A stretch of DNA of 64,000 bases, from positions 186,001-250,000 of the forward strand of contig CAKNOA010000001.1 in assembly GCA_930990065.1 (NCBI GenBank), given 5' to 3'. This DNA comes from an uncultured Clostridia bacterium (GTDB taxonomy: Bacteria > Bacillota > Clostridia > Oscillospirales > Acutalibacteraceae). Below the pieces are notes generated by a model. The model was not told the origin of the DNA. It saw nothing but the letters and a program-made list of their open reading frames with translations, and did not search any database. Position 1 is the first letter of the stretch, and every line of letters starts with the position of its first letter. The translations under genes were made by a program, and so were the position numbers. Below are positions 24,226 to 33,014 of this stretch, in pieces.

Positions 24226-25037
24226 GCCTTTTCCCCTCCCAACGCCTGATGGGACTGCGCAACCAGCGCTTTGGCATCCACCGGCACGGAATCAGGCTGC
24301 GCTTCCTTTTTCACATACAAGAGGTATTCGATATTCCCTTCCGGCCCTTTCACAGGCGAAAAGGTCAGCCCCTTTACAGAAAAGCCTATGGTCTGTACAA
24401 AACCGGTGATTTTCTCGACCACCTCGGTGTGGACAGCCGGGTCACGTACCACGCCTTTTTTGCCTACTTTGCCCCGCCCGGCTTCAAACTGCGGTTTAAT
24501 CAGGCATACCCCTTCGCCGCCGTCCTTTAAAAAGGCGTGGGCCACCGGCAGCACCAGCGTCAGCGAGATAAAGGAGACATCTACGCTGAAGAAATCGCAC
24601 AGTTCCGGTACCTGTTCCTGGGTTAGATACCGCACATTGGTGCGTTCCAGGTTGACCACCCGTTCATCCTGACGCAGTGCCCAGGCCAATTGCCCGTACC
24701 CGACATCGATGCTGTATACCCGCCGGGCCCCATTTTGCAACATGCAATCGGTAAAACCGCCGGTGGACGCCCCGATATCCATACACGTTTTCCCTGTCAA
24801 AGTAATAGGAAATTCCTGCATGGCTTTTTCTAACTTTAAGCCGCCGCGGCTGACATAGCGAAGCTGCGGGCCGCGCACTTCGATATGCGCCTGTTCCGAA
24901 ACCGAAGCGCCCGGCTTATCTTCTTTTTGCTGGTCCACGTAAACCTGCCCGGCCATAATACAGGCACGGGCTTTTTCCCTACTGGGGAACAGACCCCGTT
25001 CCACCAACAGGCAATCGAGTCGTTTTTTCTCTTTCAT
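24222..25037 (-). CDS. tlyA: TlyA-family rRNA 2'-O-methyltransferase
   Basis: A 271-residue protein from the ATG at 25037 (MKEKKRLDCLLVERG) with AGGAG upstream. An N-terminal S4 RNA-binding domain (residues 5-65) is followed by RGGLKLEKAM and an FtsJ-like methyltransferase domain with the SAM motif DIGASTGGFTDCML. TlyA proteins methylate cytidine 2'-OH groups of 16S and/or 23S rRNA. Gene order dxs-tlyA-nadK-argR-recN is conserved in Firmicutes and supports the call. Confidence 0.92.
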   Translation of the reverse strand: MKEKKRLDCLLVERGLFPSREKARACIMAGQVYVDQQKEDKPGASVSEQAHIEVRGPQLRYVSRGGLKLEKAMQEFPITLTGKTCMDIGASTGGFTDCMLQNGARRVYSIDVGYGQLAWALRQDERVVNLERTNVRYLTQEQVPELCDFFSVDVSFISLTLVLPVAHAFLKDGGEGVCLIKPQFEAGRGKVGKKGVVRDPAVHTEVVEKITGFVQTIGFSVKGLTFSPVKGPEGNIEYLLYVKKEAQPDSVPVDAKALVAQSHQALGGEKA

Positions 25038-25039
25038 GC

Positions 25040-26920
25040 TCAGGGCTCCTTTTTCGGACATTCTTCCCACACCGCCCGGCACGCTTTTTCGACCGCAGCC
25101 GGATTCAACCCATAAATCTCATAGGTGCGTCCCTGGGGAGCCTGTCCATGCTGTAATTCTTCTACGGCATAGAGCCGGGTTTCCCCTTGAGGGCCGCCTT
25201 TTTGGCGCAGGGCATCAAAAAATTGTTCTCCAATTCCGCCACACTTCACCGCGTCTTCCCAAAAGTAGACATGGGCAAAGTGCCGGGCCAGTTCCACTGC
25301 CTCATCCGGCAGCGGATGAATACAGTTGAGTTTTAGCAGCGAAACCGCACGCCCTTCCTTTTGCAACGCAGCATAGGCCCGCTGTACATAGGCGCACTCT
25401 TTGCCATACGAAACCAGCAATAAAGTACCGCTTCTTTTCCCCAAAAGGGTAAAAGTCCGGCCCGTGTAGGGAAACTGGGCGGCATTTGTTTCTTCTTCCC
25501 CTCTGGGATAGCGCACCGCCACTAACCCGGTCCGCCGGTACAAGGCTTCTTTGAGCATGCCTTGCAGTTCCGCATAAGAAGACGGCGCCAAAATGGTGCA
25601 ATGCGGCACCGTACTGAGGAAGGCCGTATCGAAGACACCTTGGTGGGTTTCCCCGTCGTCTCCCACAAAACCGGCCCGGTCCACTGCCAGCACCACATGC
25701 AAGTTTTGTAAACCCACGTCGTGAAGCAACTCGTCATAGCTGCGCTGCAAAAAGGTGCTGTACACCGCAAACACCGGCAGCATCCCCTGGGTGGCTAATC
25801 CGGCCGCAAACGTAACGGCGTGCTCTTCCGCAATGCCCACGTCAAAAAAACGTGGAGCAAAAGTCCGGCGAAAATCGGTCAGTCCCGTTCCCGTCTGCAT
25901 AGCAGCCGTAATCGCGCATATCCGCCGGTCTTCCCCGGCCAGTTGGCACATGGTGTGCCCAAACACCTTGGAAAAATTCTGTCCCGAGTGGTCTGGCAAC
26001 CCTGATTCAATATCAAAGGCCGGCACGCCATGGAACGAACCGGGGTCTTCCTCGGCATAGGCATACCCCTTCCCCTTTTCCGTGCAGACATGCACTAGCA
26101 CCGGGCGCTCCAGTGAACACGCCACCTGAAAGGCCTGAATCAAGCTCTCCAGATCATGGCCATCGAAGGGGCCATAATACACAAAACCCATGTCTTCAAA
26201 AATATTCCGCCGGTAGACAAACCGCTTGATGGTATTTTTCCCACGGGTCAGCAAACGGTGAACGCTGCCGCCTACCACCGGCATGCTGTCTAAAAAGCGC
26301 ACCAACCGGCCTTTGGCCCGGCGATAGTGGGGTTTTGTGCGTAATACGGAGAGGTACCGCGCCAGCGACCCCACACTGCGGGAAATGGACATTTTGTTGT
26401 CGTTGAGGACCACCACCAGATTCCGGTGCAGGTAAAACGCATTATTCAGTCCTTCCAGCGCCAAGCCGCCCGTCAGAGCGCCGTCGCCCACCACGGCCAC
26501 CACCCGCTCTTTTTGGCCGGTGATCTGCATGGCGGCCGCCATGCCCACAGCAGCCGAAATCGCGGTGCTGGCATGGCCAACGTTGAAAGCGTCGTATGCA
26601 CTTTCTTCCCGCTTAGGGAACCCGGAGATGCCGTTTTCCTGGCGGATGGTATCCATTTTCGCATTGCGGCCGGTCAGTAGCTTGTGGGTATAGGCCTGAT
26701 GGCCTACATCCCACACCAGCTTGTCTTTGGGCAAATCCAGCACCCGGTGCAGGGCCACGGTGAGTTCCACCGCCCCCAAATTGGAAGCCAGATGTCCGCC
26801 ATTTTGGCCGACAATATGAATAATCCGCTGCCGGATCTCCTCACAAAGTGTTTCCAGTTCCGCCCCGCTGAGCTTTTTCAGATCTTGCGGCGCGTGAATG
26901 GAATCCAGAATCTGTCCCAT
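25040..26920 (-). CDS. dxs: 1-deoxy-D-xylulose-5-phosphate synthase
   Basis: A 626-residue thiamine-diphosphate enzyme catalysing the first step of the MEP isoprenoid pathway (pyruvate plus glyceraldehyde 3-phosphate). The start at 26920 (MGQILDSIHAPQDLK) matches family N-termini and follows AGGGAGAG. Motifs: LASNLGAVELTVALH, the TPP motif VVGDGALTGGLALEGLNNA, and the transketolase pyrimidine domain with DVGIAEEHAVTFAAGLA. It is in the long operon between folD and tlyA. Confidence 0.95.
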   Translation of the reverse strand: MGQILDSIHAPQDLKKLSGAELETLCEEIRQRIIHIVGQNGGHLASNLGAVELTVALHRVLDLPKDKLVWDVGHQAYTHKLLTGRNAKMDTIRQENGISGFPKREESAYDAFNVGHASTAISAAVGMAAAMQITGQKERVVAVVGDGALTGGLALEGLNNAFYLHRNLVVVLNDNKMSISRSVGSLARYLSVLRTKPHYRRAKGRLVRFLDSMPVVGGSVHRLLTRGKNTIKRFVYRRNIFEDMGFVYYGPFDGHDLESLIQAFQVACSLERPVLVHVCTEKGKGYAYAEEDPGSFHGVPAFDIESGLPDHSGQNFSKVFGHTMCQLAGEDRRICAITAAMQTGTGLTDFRRTFAPRFFDVGIAEEHAVTFAAGLATQGMLPVFAVYSTFLQRSYDELLHDVGLQNLHVVLAVDRAGFVGDDGETHQGVFDTAFLSTVPHCTILAPSSYAELQGMLKEALYRRTGLVAVRYPRGEEETNAAQFPYTGRTFTLLGKRSGTLLLVSYGKECAYVQRAYAALQKEGRAVSLLKLNCIHPLPDEAVELARHFAHVYFWEDAVKCGGIGEQFFDALRQKGGPQGETRLYAVEELQHGQAPQGRTYEIYGLNPAAVEKACRAVWEECPKKEP

Positions 26921-26961
26921 ACGAACGTACGCTCTCCCTAATGTGAACGCGCCGCCCTTCC

Positions 26962-27819
26962 TCAATCGGTCAGGCCATTTTGCCATTTGGCGGCATTCAC
27001 GGTATTTTTCATCAACATGGCAATGGTCATAGGCCCTACGCCGCCCGGTACCGGCGTCCGGTACGAGGCCAACTCTTCGGCCGCCTGTTCATCCACATCG
27101 CCGCACAGCTTGCCGTTTTCATCGCGGTCCATGCCCACATCGATCACCACGGCGCCCGGTTTGATCATATCCGCCGTGATAAAGCGCGGTTTTCCCACAG
27201 CTGCCACCAAAATATCGGCCCGGCGCGTTACTTCGGCCAAATTTTTCGTATGGCTGTGGCACAGCGTGACGGTGCCGTTGCGGTGCAAAAGCAGCATGGC
27301 CATGGGTTTCCCCACAATATCACTGCGGCCTACAACCACACATTCTCTACCGTCCACCGAAATACCGGTGCGATCCAGCATTTCGATAATCCCCGCGGGC
27401 GTACACGGCACAAACCGGTAATCCCCGATCATGATGTGCCCCACATTGACTGCGTGGAAGGCATCAACGTCTTTTTGCGGCGCAATCGACGCCACCACGG
27501 CTTTTTCATCCAATCCATCCGGCAGCGGCGACTGCACCAAAATGCCGTGGATATCGGTGCGCCCATTCAGTTCCTGAACCAGAGCCAGCAATTCATCCTG
27601 GCTGGTCGACGCCGGCAGGGTAAATTCTTCCGAATGAATGCCCACATCGGCACACGCCTTCTTCTTATTGTTCACATAAATACGGGAAGCCGGATCGTCC
27701 CCGACAAGGATGACCGCAAGCCCCGGGCAGATGCCCTGGTTCTGCAAATCCGTCACTTGCTCACGCACTTCGGCACGTACCTGGGCCGCTATGGCTTTCC
27801 CATCAATTCGAATGGCCAT
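26962..27819 (-). CDS. folD: Bifunctional methylenetetrahydrofolate dehydrogenase/cyclohydrolase
   Basis: A 285-residue enzyme interconverting methylene-, methenyl- and formyl-tetrahydrofolate. The catalytic Lys lies in SRIYVNNKKKACADVGI. The NADP-binding motif is VVGRSDIVGKPMAMLL, and the C-terminal signature is PVPGGVGPMTIAMLM. Normal length. It supplies one-carbon units; position in the operon between lgt and dxs. Confidence 0.95.
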   Translation of the reverse strand: MAIRIDGKAIAAQVRAEVREQVTDLQNQGICPGLAVILVGDDPASRIYVNNKKKACADVGIHSEEFTLPASTSQDELLALVQELNGRTDIHGILVQSPLPDGLDEKAVVASIAPQKDVDAFHAVNVGHIMIGDYRFVPCTPAGIIEMLDRTGISVDGRECVVVGRSDIVGKPMAMLLLHRNGTVTLCHSHTKNLAEVTRRADILVAAVGKPRFITADMIKPGAVVIDVGMDRDENGKLCGDVDEQAAEELASYRTPVPGGVGPMTIAMLMKNTVNAAKWQNGLTD

Positions 27820-27851
27820 CTTCTTTTCCTCCTGCCTAACCTATATCCTGT

Positions 27852-28928
27852 TTATTCGCCGTCGGATTCTTCCTCCGGTTCGCCTTCTTCTTCCCTTGTA
27901 TCTTCGTCTTCTTCCGCCGTTTCTTCCTCTTCGGCCGGTGCTTCTTCGCTCTCTTTGGCAGGCACTTCATCGGCCAGGGCATCGCCTTCGTCGTCGTCGA
28001 TATCCATATCGCCGAAAATCGTGCTGGGCCCTTCCATGATCTTTTCTTCTTCCTGAATTTTTTCTTCTTCGATGATATCGAAAATATTGTTCAGTTCCAT
28101 CACTTTCTGGGAACCGCAGCCCGTAAGCTTCGTGCGCTTGCGGAACACAATCAGCAAGACAATCCCCGCCAGCACGGAAGCCAGCGCCACGACCTGGGAA
28201 ACACGCAAATTGAGCACCGGCGTCATCAGGCTATCGGTACGCAGCCCTTCAATGACAAAGCGGCCCGCGCCATACCAAATCATGTAGCACAGAGCGATCT
28301 GGCCATCATACCGGCGCACTTTGCGGGTAAGGACATGCAGCAGGATAAAGCCGATCAGGCACCACATGGATTCATAGAAGAAGCAGGGATGCGCGGCACC
28401 GCCGACTACTTCCTGGGTATTGGAGCTGAGCATCCGCCACGGCAGATCCGTGGCCGTACCAAACGCTTCCTGGTTGACAAAATTCCCCCAGCGGCCAATC
28501 GCCTGGCCCAGCAGGAAAGAGGGCCCTACCACATCCAAAATGGGCAAAATCGGCATTTTATGAATTTTCGCCATAATCAGGCCGCCTACCACGCCGCCGA
28601 TCAGGCCACCATAAAAGCCCAACCCGCCTTCTGTGATATTCAGGATTTCCAGCGGATTATTCCAGTATTTATCCCCGGGGTAAAAAATCACATAATAGAG
28701 CCGGGCGCCGACAATACCACAAATGACCCCCACCAGGACGACATCAATAAACGAGTCCTGGTTAATGCGCAGCTTTTTGCAGCTCTTATAAGCGTACAGA
28801 AAAGCCAGCAGAAATGCGGCGGCAATGAGGATTCCGTACCATTTCACCGTAAAGGAACCCAGCGTGAACGCATCGGTGTTCACATTGACACTGAATCCCA
28901 AACCGGGAAACTGAACCGTATACGTCAT
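27852..28928 (-). CDS. lgt: Prolipoprotein diacylglyceryl transferase with a long acidic C-terminal tail
   Basis: A 358-residue membrane enzyme that transfers diacylglycerol from phosphatidylglycerol to the lipobox cysteine of prolipoproteins. About seven membrane helices cover residues 20-275; the signature is GQAIGRWGNFVNQEAFG, and a conserved YGGLIGG stretch precedes it. Typical Lgt proteins end near residue 260-290. Here about 70 further residues, mostly Glu and Asp, form a low-complexity cytoplasmic tail (for example EEAPAEEEETAEEDED). The catalytic part looks intact. Neighbours are M16 peptidase genes and folD. Confidence 0.93.
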   Translation of the reverse strand: MTYTVQFPGLGFSVNVNTDAFTLGSFTVKWYGILIAAAFLLAFLYAYKSCKKLRINQDSFIDVVLVGVICGIVGARLYYVIFYPGDKYWNNPLEILNITEGGLGFYGGLIGGVVGGLIMAKIHKMPILPILDVVGPSFLLGQAIGRWGNFVNQEAFGTATDLPWRMLSSNTQEVVGGAAHPCFFYESMWCLIGFILLHVLTRKVRRYDGQIALCYMIWYGAGRFVIEGLRTDSLMTPVLNLRVSQVVALASVLAGIVLLIVFRKRTKLTGCGSQKVMELNNIFDIIEEEKIQEEEKIMEGPSTIFGDMDIDDDEGDALADEVPAKESEEAPAEEEETAEEDEDTREEEGEPEEESDGE

Positions 28929-28943
28929 TTGAAAACTTCCTCC

Positions 28944-30251
28944 TTACTGTTCCTGTCCCGGCTCTTGCGGCCAGATGACAGACAAAACTTCCTGATTTTT
29001 TATCAAACAGCGCCTGAGGCACTGTGTGACATCCTCTTGGGTGAGAGCAACCAGCGCATCAAAATAGGAAAAGAGTTCCCTTCCACTCAGGGTCATGGCA
29101 ACAAGGCCATTGGCAATGCCTTCGGCACTGTTTAGGCCGCTGATATTCCGGCCGTATACCGCCTTCTTGGCCCGCCGGAATTCCTCTTCGTCAATCCCTT
29201 TTTCCTTTAAAACGGCAATCGCCTGTAAAATTTCGGAGGCAGCCCGTTTGGGGTCGCGGGATTCGCCGCTGAAAAGCACGCTGGCGTATCCGCTGCCCTC
29301 AAAACGTTCGGCGCCAAAGGTAGATTCGTTAATCAGCCCTTCGTCCAGCAGTTTTCGGAAAAGAGGCGAAGCATCGGACGATAAAATTTCCAGTAACACC
29401 TCCATAGCCGCTTCCGTTTTGGTGTCGGATTCCTCCATGGGGCCCATTTCCTGCTTAATCCCCAGTTCAAATAGCGGCATGGACACCGGCAATGTCTGTT
29501 CCACAAAATGCCGGCTGACACCGGCCGGTTCTTCCCGGAAAACCCGGTGTACGGATTGCTCTTCCCCGGGCTGGCAGTACTGGTCACATACCGCCAGTAC
29601 CGTTTCCACCCGGATATTCCCGGCTACCGTCAACACCATGTTGTGCAAATTATAAAAGGTATGATAGCAGCGGTACAGCAGATCCGGTGTAATCTGGGCA
29701 ATACTGTCGATACTGCCGGCGATGTCTTCTTTTACCGGGTGATACCGGTACATAGCGCCCAACAGGTTAAACAGCAACCGCCACTGCGGATCATCTTCAT
29801 ACATGCGGATTTCCTGCCCAATAATCCCCTGTTCCTTTTGAACGGTTTGATCCGTAAAATAGGGGTGCTGGACAAAATCCAGCAAAATCGCCAGGTTTTC
29901 TTCCGCCTGCCCGGTACAGGAAAACAGATAGCACGTTGAATCAAACGATGTATAGGCATTGGCACTGGCACCGGTTTTCGCAAACCGGGCGAATGCGTCG
30001 CCGTCTTCGCTTTCAAACAGTTTATGTTCCAAATAATGGGCAATACCGGCTGGCACCGTACAGGTTGTTTCTTCATCGGAACGCTGAAACGTTTGGTCAA
30101 TCGATCCGTACCGCGTTCCCATCACGGCATAGGTCGACTGGAACCCTTCTTTCGGGTACACCAACACCCGCAATCCGGAGCGGTGGCGAATGTCATAATA
30201 CGCTTCCCCAATGGCAGGGCGTTCCACAGTCAGAATTTCAGTTTTCCTCAT
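28944..30251 (-). CDS. M16 family metallopeptidase, YmfH-like (active subunit)
   Basis: A 435-residue inverzincin. The zinc motif HYLEHKLFE (HxxEH) near residue 70 with a downstream Glu about 75 residues later marks the catalytic member of a pair. The second M16 domain shows the inactive fold. YmfF/YmfH pairs are common in Firmicutes; a role in peptide processing is assumed, the substrate is not known. It overlaps the upstream partner gene by 14 bp. Confidence 0.88.
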   Translation of the reverse strand: MRKTEILTVERPAIGEAYYDIRHRSGLRVLVYPKEGFQSTYAVMGTRYGSIDQTFQRSDEETTCTVPAGIAHYLEHKLFESEDGDAFARFAKTGASANAYTSFDSTCYLFSCTGQAEENLAILLDFVQHPYFTDQTVQKEQGIIGQEIRMYEDDPQWRLLFNLLGAMYRYHPVKEDIAGSIDSIAQITPDLLYRCYHTFYNLHNMVLTVAGNIRVETVLAVCDQYCQPGEEQSVHRVFREEPAGVSRHFVEQTLPVSMPLFELGIKQEMGPMEESDTKTEAAMEVLLEILSSDASPLFRKLLDEGLINESTFGAERFEGSGYASVLFSGESRDPKRAASEILQAIAVLKEKGIDEEEFRRAKKAVYGRNISGLNSAEGIANGLVAMTLSGRELFSYFDALVALTQEDVTQCLRRCLIKNQEVLSVIWPQEPGQEQ

Positions 30252-31533
30252 GTGTTTCCCCTCCCATCAATGTATACACGGTGTCAAGTTTCACCCGTTG
30301 GGCCGCCTGCTGCACCTGTTCCGCCGTAACCTGCCAAATGGCCTGTTCCTCCTGGCGGGGGGTGCGCATGGTATCGTACTGGATCTGCGACATATAGAAG
30401 TTTTCCAGCCCACCGCCGTAATCTTCCACCGTGCGGCACATGTTTTGCAGGGACAATTTCGCAAACCGCAATTCCTCTTCGGTAAAATCCCCCTGCTGCA
30501 GCGTTTGCAGCTGCTGCAAAATAGCCTCTTCCGCTTTCTTCAAATTTTCGGGCTCCACCCCGCATTCCACGGTCATGATGCCTTTCAAATTCTGAAAACG
30601 GCTGAAGCAATAGTAACATAGGCTCATTTTTTCCCGCACAAACCGGAACAGACGGGATTGGGAAGCCGAACCGCCCAACAGCGTACACATCACCTTAGCG
30701 GCCTCATTTTCCGCCCCATTGCCCGCAGGTGTACCCGTGGAAAATCCCATCACCATTTTGGCCTGGGTTACCTGATCGGTTTCCGTCACACGGCGCACCG
30801 TGTCCCGGGGCGTATGAATACGGGACCCCATGGGGCCTTTCCCCGTCCCGATCATCCCCAGGCCGTGCAAAGCCTGCCGGATGTCATCGGGGTTACCGTC
30901 ACCCACACTGAAAATTTCTACCCGCGCCGTTTGGAGCATCTCTTTCCAGGCCTTCGTGACTTTTTCCGGGGTTAGGGCGGCAATCTCCTCTTCCGTACCG
31001 CAGCGGGGCAGGGCATACGGTTCCCCTTCACACATGCTCTGCTGCATCCGCCGGAGAGACCACAGCCGTTTATCATTATAATCGGCCTTTACTTGTTCGA
31101 TCATCTGCCGCTGTTCCTGCAAAAAATCTTCCTGCCGGAAGCAGCCGGTTTCGTCCAGCGGTGGGTCAAGAATGGCTTCTTTTAAAATCGTCAACAGTTC
31201 ATGACTGATCTTTTCGTGGTTCAGCGTGCACCGGTCCGATAAGCCCGATACCGTCACGGACACCAGCTGCATGTCCCCCATTTTGCCGGAATCGGCCTGT
31301 AGCGATGCGCCGTATAGGCCACTGAGGACCTTCCCCATTTCGGTATAATCCGGAATGCGGCGGGTAGCCCGGCACAGAAGGCAGGGCACCAGCGCCCGGG
31401 CCGCTGTTTTCTCCTTTTCCATGGGCATCAAAAAGTATACCGTCGTGCGCAATGTTTTAAAGCGGGATTGAAAGATCCCGCGGAATGACAATCCGTCAAT
31501 ATCCCCCCGATAGAGTGTGTGGGGCATACTCAT
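30238..31533 (-). CDS. M16 family protein, YmfF-like (non-catalytic subunit)
   Basis: A 431-residue M16 protein lacking HxxEH: the equivalent N-terminal region reads ALVPCLLCRATRRIPDYTEM. This is the pattern of the non-catalytic partner of YmfH. It begins the nine-gene operon that runs to recN, after an extended -10 promoter at 31688-31716. An alternative start two codons downstream (MPHTLYRGD) is equally plausible. Confidence 0.86.
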   Translation of the reverse strand: MSMPHTLYRGDIDGLSFRGIFQSRFKTLRTTVYFLMPMEKEKTAARALVPCLLCRATRRIPDYTEMGKVLSGLYGASLQADSGKMGDMQLVSVTVSGLSDRCTLNHEKISHELLTILKEAILDPPLDETGCFRQEDFLQEQRQMIEQVKADYNDKRLWSLRRMQQSMCEGEPYALPRCGTEEEIAALTPEKVTKAWKEMLQTARVEIFSVGDGNPDDIRQALHGLGMIGTGKGPMGSRIHTPRDTVRRVTETDQVTQAKMVMGFSTGTPAGNGAENEAAKVMCTLLGGSASQSRLFRFVREKMSLCYYCFSRFQNLKGIMTVECGVEPENLKKAEEAILQQLQTLQQGDFTEEELRFAKLSLQNMCRTVEDYGGGLENFYMSQIQYDTMRTPRQEEQAIWQVTAEQVQQAAQRVKLDTVYTLMGGETHEEN

Positions 31534-31857
31534 ACTTCCCTTCTTTTCTCAAATGGCTTCCTTTCCATATTAAAAACATACGTCTTTTTCTATTCGGTGT
31601 TCTGTGCGATAAACCCGTGATAGAACGATGGTCCATTTGTGAAAGCAAAAAACTGGTTCGTTCGCCAATAATTTTGGCAACGTGCTTATTATAGCATGAT
31701 TTCCCGGGTAAATAAAGCATCATCATGCATAGCATGAAAATTTATGCATGTTTTGTATAGTCAGCGATAAATTTTTAAAAAAATGAAAAAAAGGCTTGCT
31801 TTTTCCTTTTGATTATGGTAGTATTAAAAACTGTCGGGGCGATACGCCAAACGATAT
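31534..31857. other. Intergenic region between the ymfF operon and tRNA-Ala
   Basis: It holds a minus-strand promoter for the ymfF operon (TTTATT, 17-nt spacer, TGCTATAAT at 31688-31716) and a plus-strand tRNA promoter (TTGCTT at 31796, 17-nt spacer, TAGTAT at 31819). No coding frame is convincing. Confidence 0.6.
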
Positions 31858-31933
31858 GGGGCATTAGCTCAGCTGGGAGAGCGCCACACTGGCAGTGTGG
31901 AGGTCAGCGGTTCGATCCCGCTATGCTCCACCA
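31858..31933 (+). tRNA. tRNA-Ala (anticodon GGC), copy 1
   Basis: A 76-nt gene including encoded CCA. The acceptor stem GGGGCAT pairs with ATGCTCC (one G-U), the D-arm is TAGCTCAGCTGGGAGAGC, the anticodon loop CACTGGCAG places GGC at 31891-31893, and the T-arm contains GGTTCGATCC. It is identical to the copy at 36595-36670. Confidence 0.97.
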
Positions 31934-31934
31934 A

Positions 31935-32004
31935 AGCCGAACCTTTAAGAAAAGGTTCGGCTTTTTTTTTGCCAAAAAAGCTCTCCCGCTATGGGAGAGC
32001 TTTT
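31935..32004 (+). terminator. Two tandem terminators after tRNA-Ala
   Basis: First: AGCCGAACCTT/AAGGTTCGGCT (31935-31945, 31952-31962) with a run of eight or more T. Second: AAAAGCTCTCCC/GGGAGAGCTTTT (31976-31987, 31993-32004). Confidence 0.85.
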
Positions 32005-32101
32005 CGTTTTATCGGAGTTACAGGCCTTTGTGACGGCTTATCCCCACTGGGCAACACACCATACCGTTCCCTCCGCACATTTTAAAAATTTTTCTGTACC
32101 G

Positions 32102-32998
32102 TTATCTTGGCTTCCTCTCATACAGTTCCTTTGTCTTTTCTCCTGTAATCCGGTTAATTTTCACGGCATCGGACCGCTGTACACCCCGCACAAAGGGTGT
32201 TTCCGGTTTGCCAAAACCGGCCAGACAAGTGATATAGTGGTTTTCCGGAATTTGCAAAAAAGCCCGGCTACGGGGACACACCTGCAAAGCCGCCCAAGGA
32301 GTGGATACATACACAAACCCTAACCCGTAACAAGTCATCGCCAACTCCACATACGTAAGAGCGATGGCCGTGTCGAATACCCATTCCCCTTTTCCTACCG
32401 GCGCATGAACCGCCAATAAATGTGGCGCTCCCCGAAAGCAGAATTCTTCCCCCTGTTCGTAATACTCACGGAATACCTTCAAATCCTCTTTGGTAAAACG
32501 GGGCGGATAGATACCCTTTGCAGCCTGTTCATACATTTCATCGTGCAAAATCCGCGTGAACTTTTGCATAACCGCCCGGTCATCGATCACCGTATATTCA
32601 TAAAGCTGGTTACAGCTTCCGGTTGGTGAATTTCCACAGACATGCAGAATATGGGAAATGGTGTCCTGCTCTACATTTTCCGGGCGAAAACGGCGGCAAC
32701 TGCGCCGGTTTGTAAGCAGTGCGTCGATCTGCTTCGGGGTAGGCAACCATTCAGCCCCCAGACTGTCTGAGGGCTGTTTTCCACAAATGGACAGCGCCCC
32801 CACCGGACATACAGCCAAACAACGCTGACATTCCCAGCACATATGCCATTCATCGTGCGGAACCGTTTGTGCTAATTGGGGTAATCCATCTTTCCCTATG
32901 GTCAGCACCCCGTTCCAGCACACCTCTTCGCACCGTCCACAATGCAGGCACCGGTTCACGTCCACAGACAGCTGTTTATCCAGAATTTGATTTTTCAT
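32102..32998 (-). CDS. Nitroreductase fused to a 2[4Fe-4S] ferredoxin domain
   Basis: A 298-residue flavoprotein starting at 32998 (MKNQILDKQLSVDVN) with AAGGAGGAGG upstream. Residues 16-70 hold two clusters, CLHCGRCEEVC and CWECQRCLAVC. Residues 85-280 form the nitroreductase-like FMN domain (RRSCRRFRPENV, GNSPTGSCNQLYEYTVID). Such ferredoxin-nitroreductases take electrons from the ferredoxin part; the physiological substrate is unknown. It is translated from an operon with the upstream NhaC antiporter, whose stop lies in its ribosome binding site. Confidence 0.88.
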   Translation of the reverse strand: MKNQILDKQLSVDVNRCLHCGRCEEVCWNGVLTIGKDGLPQLAQTVPHDEWHMCWECQRCLAVCPVGALSICGKQPSDSLGAEWLPTPKQIDALLTNRRSCRRFRPENVEQDTISHILHVCGNSPTGSCNQLYEYTVIDDRAVMQKFTRILHDEMYEQAAKGIYPPRFTKEDLKVFREYYEQGEEFCFRGAPHLLAVHAPVGKGEWVFDTAIALTYVELAMTCYGLGFVYVSTPWAALQVCPRSRAFLQIPENHYITCLAGFGKPETPFVRGVQRSDAVKINRITGEKTKELYERKPR

Positions 32999-33014
32999 CT
33001 TTCCTCCTCCTTTT

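Noticed and set aside
31976-32004. Second hairpin after tRNA-Ala as an attachment site
   Set aside because: It has terminator structure and is absent after the second tRNA copy.
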